Positions 41,036 to 48,872 of a DNA stretch of 58,455 bases are shown here, one piece after another (within the stretch, counting starts at the first letter, position 1; the number at the start of each line of letters is the position of its first letter). A model generated the notes under the pieces. The model saw only the letters and a program-made list of their open reading frames with translations. It was not told where the DNA came from and did no database searches. The position numbers and the translations under genes are program-made. The DNA is from an uncultured bacterium (GTDB lineage Bacteria; Cyanobacteriota; Vampirovibrionia; Gastranaerophilales; Gastranaerophilaceae): assembly GCA_902760645.1 (NCBI GenBank), contig CACWHC010000018.1, positions 1 through 58,455 on the forward strand, in the 5' to 3' direction.

Positions 41036-42319
41036 ATGCAATTTTTAGACAAGACCAAAATAAGAGTAGTTTCAGGACGCGGCGGTAACGGTATGGTTGC
41101 ATGGCGTCGTGAAAAATATGTCGACAAAGGCGGTCCTGCCGGTGGTGATGGCGGTAAAGGCGGCGATGTATATTTGGTTGCGGATGAAAATATGTCAACA
41201 TTGATGGATTTCAAATACAAGTCCGTATTTAAGGCTGATGGTGGTGAAAACGGCGGTATCAAAAACTGTCACGGTCATTGGGCAAAAGATTTATATATAA
41301 AAGTGCCTGTCGGTACTGTTGTAAGAGATGTCAAAACAGGAAATGCCATTGCGGATTTGGTTGAACATGAACAAAAAGCCTTAGTGGCAAAAGGCGGACG
41401 GGGCGGTCGTGGTAATGCAAGATTTGCTACTGCTCAAAACAGAGCTCCTCAATATTGTGAGCCTGGTGAACCTCCTATTGAAAGAGAATTAATTCTGGAA
41501 TTAAAACTTATTGCGGATGTCGGATTGTTGGGTATGCCAAATGCCGGTAAATCAACTTTTATCAGCCGTATAAGTTCAGCAAAGCCAAAAATTGCAGATT
41601 ATCCTTTCACTACTCTTGTTCCAAATCTTGGGGTTGTACATAAACCGTCCGGTGACGGGTTTGTTGTTGCGGATATTCCGGGTCTTATAGAGGGTGCAAG
41701 CGAAGGTGTCGGATTAGGACATGAATTTTTGCGTCACGTTGAAAGATGCCGTTTCCTTGTTCATATTATTGATGTGACGGAAGCTGATCCGCTTGGTAAT
41801 TATAAAAAAATTAATGAGGAATTAAGGAAGCATTCCGAAAAACTCGCTCAGTTATATCAAATTGTTGCTCTGAATAAGATTGATGCAATAGACAATGATA
41901 AAAGAGAAGAATTATTAGAATTGTTCAAAAAGCAGGCGGAAGTTGTATTTCTTATTTCTGCCGTAACGGGTGAAAATGTTGACGATATAAAATATTTTAT
42001 GGGTCAGAAAGTTGACGAAATAGAAAAGCCTGTATCAGATATTATTGTTGAAGATGACCCTGATGCCACAAATAATGATGACAGTGCTTTTGAAATTTCA
42101 AAAGCTGCAAAAGATACATATATTATTGTCGGAGGTAAAGTTAATCGGCTTGCACAGGTTACTGATGAAAGAAATCCCGAACAGGTAATCAGATTTCAGA
42201 ATATTTTAACGGGTATGGGCGTTTTTGACAAACTGAAATCAATGGGGATAAAAGACGGTGATACTGTCATTGTGGGTAAATTAGAGTTCGCATACTATGC
42301 GGATGAATTTTTCGGTTAG
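41036..42319 (+). CDS. obgE: Obg/CgtA ribosome-assembly GTPase
   Basis: 427 residues: an N-terminal glycine-rich Obg fold (KIRVVSGRGGNGMVAWRREK; GGPAGGDGGKGGDVYL; KGGRGGRGNARFAT), a G domain with GMPNAGKSTF (G1), DIPGLIEGASEGVGLG (G3), LNKIDAID (G4) and the following SAVTGEN (G5), and a C-terminal OCT domain ending GKLEFAYYADEFFG. It acts in 50S maturation. The ATG follows GGATTAGGGA. yjbQ follows in the same direction. Confidence 0.95.
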   Translation: MQFLDKTKIRVVSGRGGNGMVAWRREKYVDKGGPAGGDGGKGGDVYLVADENMSTLMDFKYKSVFKADGGENGGIKNCHGHWAKDLYIKVPVGTVVRDVKTGNAIADLVEHEQKALVAKGGRGGRGNARFATAQNRAPQYCEPGEPPIERELILELKLIADVGLLGMPNAGKSTFISRISSAKPKIADYPFTTLVPNLGVVHKPSGDGFVVADIPGLIEGASEGVGLGHEFLRHVERCRFLVHIIDVTEADPLGNYKKINEELRKHSEKLAQLYQIVALNKIDAIDNDKREELLELFKKQAEVVFLISAVTGENVDDIKYFMGQKVDEIEKPVSDIIVEDDPDATNNDDSAFEISKAAKDTYIIVGGKVNRLAQVTDERNPEQVIRFQNILTGMGVFDKLKSMGIKDGDTVIVGKLEFAYYADEFFG

Positions 42320-42341
42320 TGTGGAATAAAGGAGTAATTAT

Positions 42342-42758
42342 ATGGCGATTATAAGTGAAAAATTTACGGTACATACAAAAGGCAATACGGATGTAATTGA
42401 CCTTACAAGATATGTTCAGAATATTGTTTATAAAAATAATCTGACAAGTGCCGTAGTGTACGTTTATGCGGCAGGAAGTACAGTCGGGATTACAAATATC
42501 GAGTTTGAACCGGGATTACTGGTTGATTTACCTGAGGCATTAGATAAAATTGCTCCTGTTGACGGGATTTACCATCATGATGAAACCTGGCATGACGGCA
42601 ACGGTTATGCACATTTAAGAGCCTCTATTGTCGGTAATAGCACTATGGTACCGCTAGTGGACGGAGTTTTGCAGCTCGGACAGTGGCAGCAGATTGTACT
42701 GGTTGATTTTGATAACAAAGCCCGTTCAAGAAATGTTTGGGTACAAATAATTTACTAG
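42342..42758 (+). CDS. yjbQ: YjbQ family protein (UPF0047)
   Basis: 138 residues of the YjbQ/UPF0047 family: FTVHTKGNTDVIDLTRYVQ, the SAVVYVYAAGSTVGITNIE strand, HHDETWHDGNGYAHLRASIV with the conserved His/Asp cluster and a GQWQQIVLVDFD end. The family is linked to secondary thiamine-phosphate synthase activity. Co-directional with obg, 22-base gap, AAAGGAGTAA ribosome site. Confidence 0.88.
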   Translation: MAIISEKFTVHTKGNTDVIDLTRYVQNIVYKNNLTSAVVYVYAAGSTVGITNIEFEPGLLVDLPEALDKIAPVDGIYHHDETWHDGNGYAHLRASIVGNSTMVPLVDGVLQLGQWQQIVLVDFDNKARSRNVWVQIIY

Positions 42759-42783
42759 ATTGTAAAAGTTTGCATTATAAGGG

Positions 42784-42811
42784 TTGCAAAAAGCAGAAAA
42801 TAGTTTATAAT
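42784..42811 (+). promoter_or_regulatory. Promoter of prepilin-like gene
   Basis: TTGCAA (42784-42789), 16-base spacer, TATAAT (42806-42811). A GGAGG (42833-42837) and ATG 42846 follow in good spacing, so this promoter serves the G-tract reading frame. Confidence 0.6.
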
Positions 42812-42845
42812 GATAATATAGTACAAAACAGCGGAGGTTATTATT

Positions 42846-43815
42846 ATGACTAAGTTTTCACCTAGGGGGGGGGGTAAGAACCTCTCGCAGTAAGGGTTTG
42901 CAGGATTTGCAGGCTAGCCTGCATTTAGAGATGCTTCGCTCGTGGGATTTTTTAGACCACGGTGATGAAAGAATTACGCCTATTTTACGTCATCCCGAAC
43001 AGGGACCAGTAAACAGTTCATTACGGGATATTACTTTATGTCATCCCGAACTTGTTTCGGAATCTAGCCACCGTAAAACTTTAGGTAGTACTCAAAAAGA
43101 GAAGGTCGTAACAAGTAGCATGAGTCAGATGCTGAACCAAGTTCAGCATGACAAAAAGAAGAAAGCCGCGTTTACTTTGGCCGAGGTCTTGATAACCCTC
43201 GGTATTATCGGAGTTGTTGCGGCGATGACGTTGCCGACAGTAATAAGTAATTATAAAAAATCTGAAGTTACAAATAAATTAAAAGTTGTATATTCTTTAC
43301 TTAATCAAGCATATAAACTTTCAACAATTGATAACGGGTATATTAGTGAATGGCAGATTCCCAGTTCTGCAAAAGAGTATACGGAGAAATACTGGTTGCC
43401 ATATTTCAGTGGGGCAACGATTTGTTTAACCCCTGCGGAATGCGGGTATAAAAGTAATACACCATTTTATCAGGCTGATGGTACACCACATAGTACACTA
43501 ATTGATAATGACAGCTATCGTTTCCCTTTAAAATTAAAAAACGGTATATATGTTTTCTTTTCTATCGCAAAAGGTGCAGGTCCTAATAATAGATCTTCAT
43601 TAATAATTGTTGATATAAATGGTTCAAATTTACCTAATAAATTTGGTTATGACGTATTTAAATTAATAGTAACAGATAATGTAGTTTCAGGTGCGTACAG
43701 TGATTATGATGTGACCACGCAAAAAGAACAATGTGCCAGTATAGGTAGTAATTGCTTTAATCTGATACATAATAATAATTGGGAAATACCTAAAGACTAT
43801 CCGATAAAGTTTTAG
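42846..43815 (+). CDS. Type IV prepilin-like protein behind a 10-G tract
   Basis: The best start signal (promoter, GGAGG, ATG 42846) opens MTKFSPRGGGKNLSQ and stops at 42891 because of a run of ten G's (42865-42874). With nine G's the frame would join the long downstream ORF (open to 43815). That ORF contains a repeat-derived stretch (LCHPELVSES; MLNQVQHDKKK, with palindromic DNA) and then the prepilin motif KKAAFTLAEVLITLGIIGVV, its hydrophobic helix, and a pseudopilin-like globular part with a pair of cysteines near the end (QCASIGSNCFN). Internal ATGs at 43120 and 43129 lie just before the prepilin motif but lack ribosome sites. Either the gene is phase-variable and now off, or translation starts inside. 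Confidence 0.65.
42865..42874 (+). repeat. Poly-G tract (10 G)
   Basis: Ten consecutive G's in an AT-rich region, eight codons into a reading frame with strong start signals. Loss of one G joins this frame to the downstream prepilin-like ORF. Length errors in assembly are possible. Confidence 0.85.
43020..43155 (+). repeat. Dispersed palindromic repeat inside prepilin ORF
   Basis: CATCCCGAACTTGTTTCGG and ATGCTGAAC-CAA-GTTCAGCAT form hairpins; translation gives HPELVSES...MLNQVQHD, a phrase known from dispersed bacterial repeats. It forms the leader immediately before the prepilin motif. Confidence 0.6.
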
Positions 43816-43822
43816 TTTGTAG

Positions 43823-43851
43823 GTTGTGGTAAATCTGTGATTTACCGCAAC
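43823..43851. terminator. Hairpin between convergent genes
   Basis: GTTGTGGTAAATC (43823-43835) pairs with GATTTACCGCAAC (43839-43851, one G-U), loop TGT. There is no T-run, but its place between convergent stop codons suggests shared termination or 3' end protection. Confidence 0.45.
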
Positions 43852-43866
43852 AGCTGTTCTGTATGC

Positions 43867-45120
43867 CTATTTTTCAAACGGATTATTGTTGGTATAATAA
43901 TCACTCAATTCGTTATATATCGGCTCCATACCGTTAATTATCCGTTTAACCTCTTTTGTCGCATTTCTTACAGCTATATTTTCTTCTTTAATTCTCTTTT
44001 GAATTTGATGTCTTTTCTTGCTTAATTCTGCAATTTCCGCATCGATTTTTGCAAGTTTTTCTTCCATAGCGTTTACTTCTTCATAGTGACGATATGTGTT
44101 TGGATTTAGTTTTGAACTCCTTGTATCCATTTGTGATGCTTTGCGATTTACGCTGCCCTGTGACTTGAAGGCTTTATTCCTTCTGTTTATAATGGCTAAT
44201 TGCTTCTCAAGATGGTTTTTTTCTTCTTCTTTTACTCTTAAATCAAACATTGTTTCAATGTGATTAACAATATTTTCATCGTGATAATCCGAATGTTTGT
44301 TCAGGTCGCTTGCGGCAATATCTCTTTTTATCAGTCCGTCGCCTGTTTTATTGATTATGGAAGCAAGATTTTCAAGAAATCTGATTTTTTCTTCGGTTGC
44401 TCTGTTTTTGTATTCGTAATAATCAAGTTTTTCTTTGTCTTCTCTCAGAGCGTTATTATTTGCATATATATAATAATCCTGTTTATTAATTTCATCTCTT
44501 AATGATGTCATATAAGGACGTTCTGCTAATTCAGCAAGACATTTTTCTTTGTAACTTATTGCATCCTTGAGATTGATATTGTCTTCTACCTGTTTGATTT
44601 CATATCTGGCTTTTTCTTTGGTATCAGCTTTCAGCATACGTCCGTAGTATGCTTTGATAAAGTTAATCACCTTATTATAGTCACGGTTGTTGCCTCTGAT
44701 TGCGTGGAATTTGTTATGAAGCTCATCAAGCGTAGGTATTTCCGGTGCGATTTCAGTCGCAATATAATCATATTTTCTGTACATTTCAGGAGTAATTGTT
44801 TCTTCAGGGTCAGCTATATAAAGCTGATTAGTCGTTTTGTACGGATTTGCTTTAATTAAATTAATTCTGTTATTTCCGCATAGCTTTCCGCATAAATCTG
44901 CGACCCCTTCTTCACTCGGTCTGTACATGCTTGCACGACCCTCCGTTCGGATTTGGTTGTCGTTTTCATCATATACATAGCAGGTTGAACCTACTCCGTT
45001 TTGATCAAAAAATATTTGGTATTTGTATCCGCGTCCCTGAAAATCAGGATTCTTAGCGGTTTTCTTGTTCGTATGATTTATATAAGAATTGTTATTAAAA
45101 GTTATACCCTGTACTCGCAT
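43867..45120 (-). CDS. Coiled-coil protein, unknown function
   Basis: 417 residues, highly charged. It starts MRVQGITFNNNSYINHTNKK with NPDFQGRGYKYQ at residues 24-35, the short Phe-x-Gly type of N-terminal motif seen in other proteins here. A small N-terminal domain (VGSTCYVYDENDNQIRTEG) is followed by long helical coiled-coil regions (YEYKNRATEEKIRFLENLAS; EEKLAKIDAEIAELSKKRHQ). No signal peptide or membrane segment. Family not recognised; structural or scaffold role possible. Confidence 0.65.
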   Translation of the reverse strand: MRVQGITFNNNSYINHTNKKTAKNPDFQGRGYKYQIFFDQNGVGSTCYVYDENDNQIRTEGRASMYRPSEEGVADLCGKLCGNNRINLIKANPYKTTNQLYIADPEETITPEMYRKYDYIATEIAPEIPTLDELHNKFHAIRGNNRDYNKVINFIKAYYGRMLKADTKEKARYEIKQVEDNINLKDAISYKEKCLAELAERPYMTSLRDEINKQDYYIYANNNALREDKEKLDYYEYKNRATEEKIRFLENLASIINKTGDGLIKRDIAASDLNKHSDYHDENIVNHIETMFDLRVKEEEKNHLEKQLAIINRRNKAFKSQGSVNRKASQMDTRSSKLNPNTYRHYEEVNAMEEKLAKIDAEIAELSKKRHQIQKRIKEENIAVRNATKEVKRIINGMEPIYNELSDYYTNNNPFEK

Positions 45121-45245
45121 ATAAAAATACCCCTTTTATATCTGAATTATATGTCTATTAAACGTCAACAAGATTATTTTTGCCAGTACTGTTTTAAATT
45201 TTTACAATATTTTACATAATATACTTTAACTTTAATGGTGGTAAA

Positions 45246-46394
45246 ATGGGGTATATGAGGTTTTGTGTTATGAAAAATTTTATTATATTGGTATTCGTTT
45301 TTTTATGTAATTTTATACCTTGTTTTGCACTTGATAACGGAAAAGAACTTCCGTCGCAGGTTGGAAAAGTAATCAGCGTAACTTATGATGAAAATGAAAA
45401 CGTTATTCAGGGACAAAATTCCGAAAGACAGTTTGTTCGGATAAAACTTCTGAACGGATTATTTAAAGGTGATGAGGTCGCTGTTGAAAATATTCTGACG
45501 GGTAATCCTGCATACGATATTCAAATACATAAGGGAAATAATGTTATATTGCATGTTGAAGCGAAAAATGGCGATATAATTTCATCCGATGATGTGTCTT
45601 ATTATATTGCGGATATAAAACGTGATAACGTTTTGTGGCTTTTGTTCGGGGTATTTTGCCTGTTCCTTGTCCTAATCGGGCGTAAAAAAGGTGTGTTTAG
45701 TCTTATGGCAATTATTGCGACATTAGCCTATGTATTTGTTTTGCTTGTCCCTATGGTTTTAAGCGGTGTTTCTCCTGTTTTATCGGCATTAATAACGGGT
45801 GTTTTATCTACTGCTACTACCATATATTTGGTAGGCGGTTTAAATTCAAAGAGTACATCTGCAATAATCGGGACTGTTGCAAGTCTTGTGCTTGCGGCTG
45901 TAATGTCTGCTGCCGTTATTTATTTGGGTAAACTGACAGGTTTTGCAGGGGAAGAAAATTTATTCCTTTATACTGCCCATCCCGAATTGAATTTTAAAGG
46001 TATCCTTGCCGCATCAATGATGTTGGCTGCTTTGGGGGCATTGATGGATACTGCTGTATCCATTGCAAGTACTATTAATGAAATTCATGAAACGGATGAT
46101 TCTCTTGGTGTAAAAGCTTTGTTTACTTCTGGCATGAATGTAGGTAAAGATATTATAGGTACAATGTCAAATACTTTGATACTTGTTTATCTCGGGAGTT
46201 CTCTGCCTTTGATTTTACTTTCAAGTAATATTGATTTACAAAAGTTTTTTAATTTGAATCAGGTCGCAACCGAAATATCTTCTGCATTAATAGGCAGTAT
46301 CGCAATACTTGCGTGTGTTCCGTTTACTGCAATTATTGCCGCAATACTTATTAAAAGAGCCAAAAAGAATGTAGAATTTAACTTTGATAAATAA
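45246..46394 (+). CDS. YibE/F-like membrane protein
   Basis: 382 residues: signal/anchor at the N-terminus (NFIILVFVFLCNFIPCFA), an OB-like extracytoplasmic domain (KVISVTYDENENVIQGQNSE; VRIKLLNGLFKGDEVAVEN), and seven or eight membrane segments including VLWLLFGVFCLFLVLIGRKK, LAASMMLAALGALMDTAVSI and LIGSIAILACVPFTAIIAAI. The GALMDTAVSIAS and EI(H/x)E motifs are typical of YibE/F proteins, whose function is not settled (transport is proposed). The ATG at 45246 follows GGTGGTAAA. Confidence 0.8.
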   Translation: MGYMRFCVMKNFIILVFVFLCNFIPCFALDNGKELPSQVGKVISVTYDENENVIQGQNSERQFVRIKLLNGLFKGDEVAVENILTGNPAYDIQIHKGNNVILHVEAKNGDIISSDDVSYYIADIKRDNVLWLLFGVFCLFLVLIGRKKGVFSLMAIIATLAYVFVLLVPMVLSGVSPVLSALITGVLSTATTIYLVGGLNSKSTSAIIGTVASLVLAAVMSAAVIYLGKLTGFAGEENLFLYTAHPELNFKGILAASMMLAALGALMDTAVSIASTINEIHETDDSLGVKALFTSGMNVGKDIIGTMSNTLILVYLGSSLPLILLSSNIDLQKFFNLNQVATEISSALIGSIAILACVPFTAIIAAILIKRAKKNVEFNFDK

Positions 46395-46429
46395 AAAAGG
46401 AACGCTTACAAAGTAAGCGTTCCTTTTTT
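46393..46429. terminator. Bidirectional terminator between yibE/F-like gene and glnA
   Basis: GGAACGCTTAC (46399-46409) pairs perfectly with GTAAGCGTTCC (46413-46423), flanked by six A's on the left and six T's on the right, so it works on both strands for the two convergent genes. Confidence 0.92.
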
Positions 46430-46445
46430 ATTAGTTTTCCCGTTT

Positions 46446-47810
46446 CTAGTATCTTTCCAGATATTTATCAATTTCCCACTGAGAAACATATGTTCTGAAA
46501 GAATCCCATTCTTTACGTTTAGATGACATAAATTCATTGAATGCGTGTTCGCCCAGTGCTGCACGACCGACCAAAGATTTATCAAGACATTCTAATGCTT
46601 CGGCTAACGAACCCGGCAAAGAATCAATTCTTTGTTTCTTACGTTCTTTGGTAGTTAATTTGTAAATGTTGCTTTCAACCGGTGCAGGCGGATCGATTTT
46701 ATTCCTTACACCGTCTAAGCAGGCTTCCAGTATTGCAGCAAATGCCAAATATGGATTACAAGCAGGGTCAGGTGAACGTAATTCAACCCTTGTAGATTTT
46801 CCCCTCTTTGCAGGAACTCTTAATAATGCACTTCTGTTAGCAAGTGACCAAGCTAAATATACAGGTGCTTCATATCCCGGAACTAAACGTTTGTAGCTGT
46901 TTACTGTCGGATTTAATATTGCAGTTATACTTTTAACATGCTTCAGCATTCCGCCGATTGCGTATTTTGCCGTATCTGATAATTCAAATTCCGCATTTTT
47001 ATCATAAAATGCATTCTTAGAGCCTTCAAACAAAGATACGTTGCAGTGCATACCTGAACCGTTTATTCCGTATATCGGTTTTGGCATGAATGTTGCATGT
47101 AAACCATGTTTTGCAGCTATTGCCTTAACCGCAATTCTGAAAGTGGCAACATTGTCCGCTGCCGTTAAAATGTCTGCGTATCTGAAATCTATTTCATGTT
47201 GTCCGTCAGCTACTTCGTGATGGGACGCCTCAATGTCAAATCCCATTTCCTGCAGCGTAAGAACAATATCCGAACGTACATCTTCCCCTAAGTCTTCCGG
47301 TCCTACATCATAATATCCGGCACGGTCTTGTGTAGTTGTAGTTACCTTGCCGTCTTTATCTTTTGCAAACAGGAAAAATTCGGCTTCAGGTCCGATGTTC
47401 ATAGAAAATCCCATTTCTTCGGCTTCTTTCATTACACGTTTAAGGTTGCATCTCGGACAGCCTTCAAACGGGGTTCCGTCTGCATTATATATATCACAAA
47501 TTAAACGTGCAGAACGAGCATCCTCTCTGTCTCTCCAAGGCAGAACCTGAAAAGTGTTGCGGTCAGGTCTGAAAAACATATCTGATGTTTCAATACTTCT
47601 GAATCCCTTAATTGATGAGCCGTCAAGCATAATTTCATTGTTTAATGCTTTATCTATATGCTCGGACGGTATTGTCATATTTTTAACCTGCCCGTTTATA
47701 TCAACAAACTGAAGTTTTATAAATTTGATATTGTATTCTTTTATTAGTTCCCTAATTTCACTATCTGTAAAGCTTTTCCCGTCTAATCTCTTGTGCGTAA
47801 ATTCTTTCAT
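46446..47810 (-). CDS. glnA: Glutamine synthetase type I (alpha-like)
   Basis: 454 residues from ATG 47810 (AGAGGGA upstream; the preceding TTG is also possible). Makes glutamine from glutamate, ammonia and ATP. Motifs: LDGSSIKGF, GPEAEFFLF, HHEVADGQHEIDFRY, PKPIYGINGSGMHCNVSLF, NSYKRLVPGYEAPVYLAW and RVELRSPDPACNPYLAFAAI. The NLYDLPPE-type adenylylation segment is absent (SNIYKLTTKERKKQ instead), fitting the non-adenylylated GSI-alpha form. Confidence 0.95.
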   Translation of the reverse strand: MKEFTHKRLDGKSFTDSEIRELIKEYNIKFIKLQFVDINGQVKNMTIPSEHIDKALNNEIMLDGSSIKGFRSIETSDMFFRPDRNTFQVLPWRDREDARSARLICDIYNADGTPFEGCPRCNLKRVMKEAEEMGFSMNIGPEAEFFLFAKDKDGKVTTTTQDRAGYYDVGPEDLGEDVRSDIVLTLQEMGFDIEASHHEVADGQHEIDFRYADILTAADNVATFRIAVKAIAAKHGLHATFMPKPIYGINGSGMHCNVSLFEGSKNAFYDKNAEFELSDTAKYAIGGMLKHVKSITAILNPTVNSYKRLVPGYEAPVYLAWSLANRSALLRVPAKRGKSTRVELRSPDPACNPYLAFAAILEACLDGVRNKIDPPAPVESNIYKLTTKERKKQRIDSLPGSLAEALECLDKSLVGRAALGEHAFNEFMSSKRKEWDSFRTYVSQWEIDKYLERY

Positions 47811-47836
47811 CAATCCCTCTTTCTGTCATGCCAAAT

Positions 47837-47850
47837 GTAAATATCTATAC
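47837..47850 (-). promoter_or_regulatory. NtcA-like palindrome upstream of glnA
   Basis: GTA-N8-TAC (GTAAATATCTATAC), the consensus of the cyanobacterial nitrogen regulator NtcA, 27 bases before the glnA ATG. The position is closer to the gene than in usual activated promoters, so it may be chance or a different mode of control. Confidence 0.3.
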
Positions 47851-48059
47851 TTTATTAGAATACTTTTTTATTAAAAGGTCAATATTTTCCCGTATTAAGA
47901 ATAAATAAATGTACCCATAAATGCGGATATATAAGTATATAGCCACTTAATCTAAGTTTACATTCCAGTATTTACAAGCCTGTATATAAATATGTAAACT
48001 TTTGTAACGATATTATATGTATATAGCAATTATATATTCTGAAAATACTTTATATAAAT

Positions 48060-48195
48060 GTAAGCAATAACGAATTAAATAACACGAGTTTATAAAACAT
48101 ACTACACTACCTACTACTACACACTAACCTTCTACACACACGAGGGATCATTAAAAAAGATTCCAAACTCTATCTTTCAGATAGGGTTTTTTTTT
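48060..48195 (+). ncRNA. Candidate small RNA ending in terminator
   Basis: A stretch without ORFs, low in G and rich in C/A/T (CTACCTACTACTACACACT), ends in a strong terminator (48166-48195). No protein gene on this strand needs this terminator, because glnA and aroH both lie on the other strand. No clear promoter is seen. An sRNA is the simplest reading, held with low confidence. Confidence 0.3.
48166..48195 (+). terminator. Orphan intrinsic terminator
   Basis: AACTCTATCT (48166-48175) pairs with AGATAGGGTT (48179-48188, one G-U), loop TTC, followed by a T-run to 48195. Confidence 0.8.
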
Positions 48196-48300
48196 GCCGT
48201 GAGCAAAGGTATGAGTCCGCAGGACGAAAGACAAACAACAATCAACGTAAACGTTGAGTTTTCGTTGTTGTTGTTTGTGGTACCGTTTATCGCGAACGGC
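48196..48300. other. Structured three-way-junction element
   Basis: GCCGT/ACGGC closes the element (48196-48200 with 48296-48300). Inside are AAAGGTA/TACC-G-TTT, a GTCC-GCA-GGAC hairpin (48215-48225), the single-stranded GAAAG and a long hairpin (ACAAACAACAA with TTGTTGTTTGT, 48231-48278) nested over TCAACG-TAAA-CGTTGA. The fold resembles a three-way junction. It is also open in one frame (MSPQDERQTTINV...), so a repeat-derived or coding origin cannot be excluded. Confidence 0.45.
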
Positions 48301-48324
48301 AGCAGGCTAAGCCTGTTCTTTTAT

Positions 48325-48518
48325 GCCACCAGAATTTCCGCAAGGTTGTTCAGAATTTCCGCATTTTTATCTTAGCCACCAGAATTTCCGCAAGGTTGTT
48401 CAGAATTTCCGCATTTTTATCTTAGCCACCAGAATTTCCGCAAGGTTGTTCAGAATTTCCGTTTTTTTACTCAGCCACCACATTTTCCGCAGGATTGCTT
48501 AAGATTTCCTCAAAATTA
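48325..48518. repeat. Tandem 50-bp repeats, four copies
   Basis: Unit starts at 48325, 48375, 48425 and 48474 (last copy diverged). Each unit holds the 13-mer CAGAATTTCCGCA twice, separated by AAGGTTGTT-type sequence. The repeats are downstream (3') of the aroH stop codon. Spacers between 13-mers are constant, so this is not a CRISPR array. Confidence 0.88.
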
Positions 48519-48860
48519 TTATTTTCTTAAATCGGATGCACCTTTAAGATATACAAACTCAGGCTCTTTGTTAATATCTGCAAGTATAAGTACTCTTATA
48601 CACATTGGTAAAGAGTTTTTTACATGCATTTCCTGCACACACATGAAAGCTGTTTTTCCCCACCCTAAATCTTGTCTTACAAATTTTGCAGGATAAACCG
48701 CATCCAAATCCTTCGTTACGGAAAACTCCACATAAGAAACATTTTCTTCCGAAAGAGAATTTTTATTAATCAGTTCGGTAAATAATTCAATAGCTGCTTC
48801 TCTTATTGAGTCAGTAGTGTTTGATTCAGCTGTGATAGCTCCTCTTATCCCTTTTAACAT
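48519..48860 (-). CDS. aroH: Chorismate mutase, AroH type
   Basis: 113 residues, the length of monofunctional Bacillus-type chorismate mutase. Conserved: MLKGIRGAITAESNT, VSYVEFSVTKDLDAVYPAK, a Cys-Val-Gln-Glu-Met-x-V strand (MCVQEMHVKNSLPMCIRVL), FVYLKGASDLR. Converts chorismate to prephenate for Phe/Tyr synthesis. Last gene of the minus-strand operon with fmt, 12 bases after it. Confidence 0.9.
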   Translation of the reverse strand: MLKGIRGAITAESNTTDSIREAAIELFTELINKNSLSEENVSYVEFSVTKDLDAVYPAKFVRQDLGWGKTAFMCVQEMHVKNSLPMCIRVLILADINKEPEFVYLKGASDLRK

Positions 48861-48872
48861 ATATAACCCCTT

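Noticed and set aside
47811-48060. Glutamine riboswitch (glnA RNA) in the glnA leader
   Set aside because: No stretch matching the remembered consensus or its fold was seen in the leader.
48205-48284. Functional hammerhead ribozyme
   Set aside because: The CUGA part of the catalytic core is absent and the base pair flanking the expected cleavage site does not form; kept only as a structured element.
48325-48518. CRISPR array
   Set aside because: The sequences between the 13-mers are themselves repeated and not unique, and no cas gene is near.
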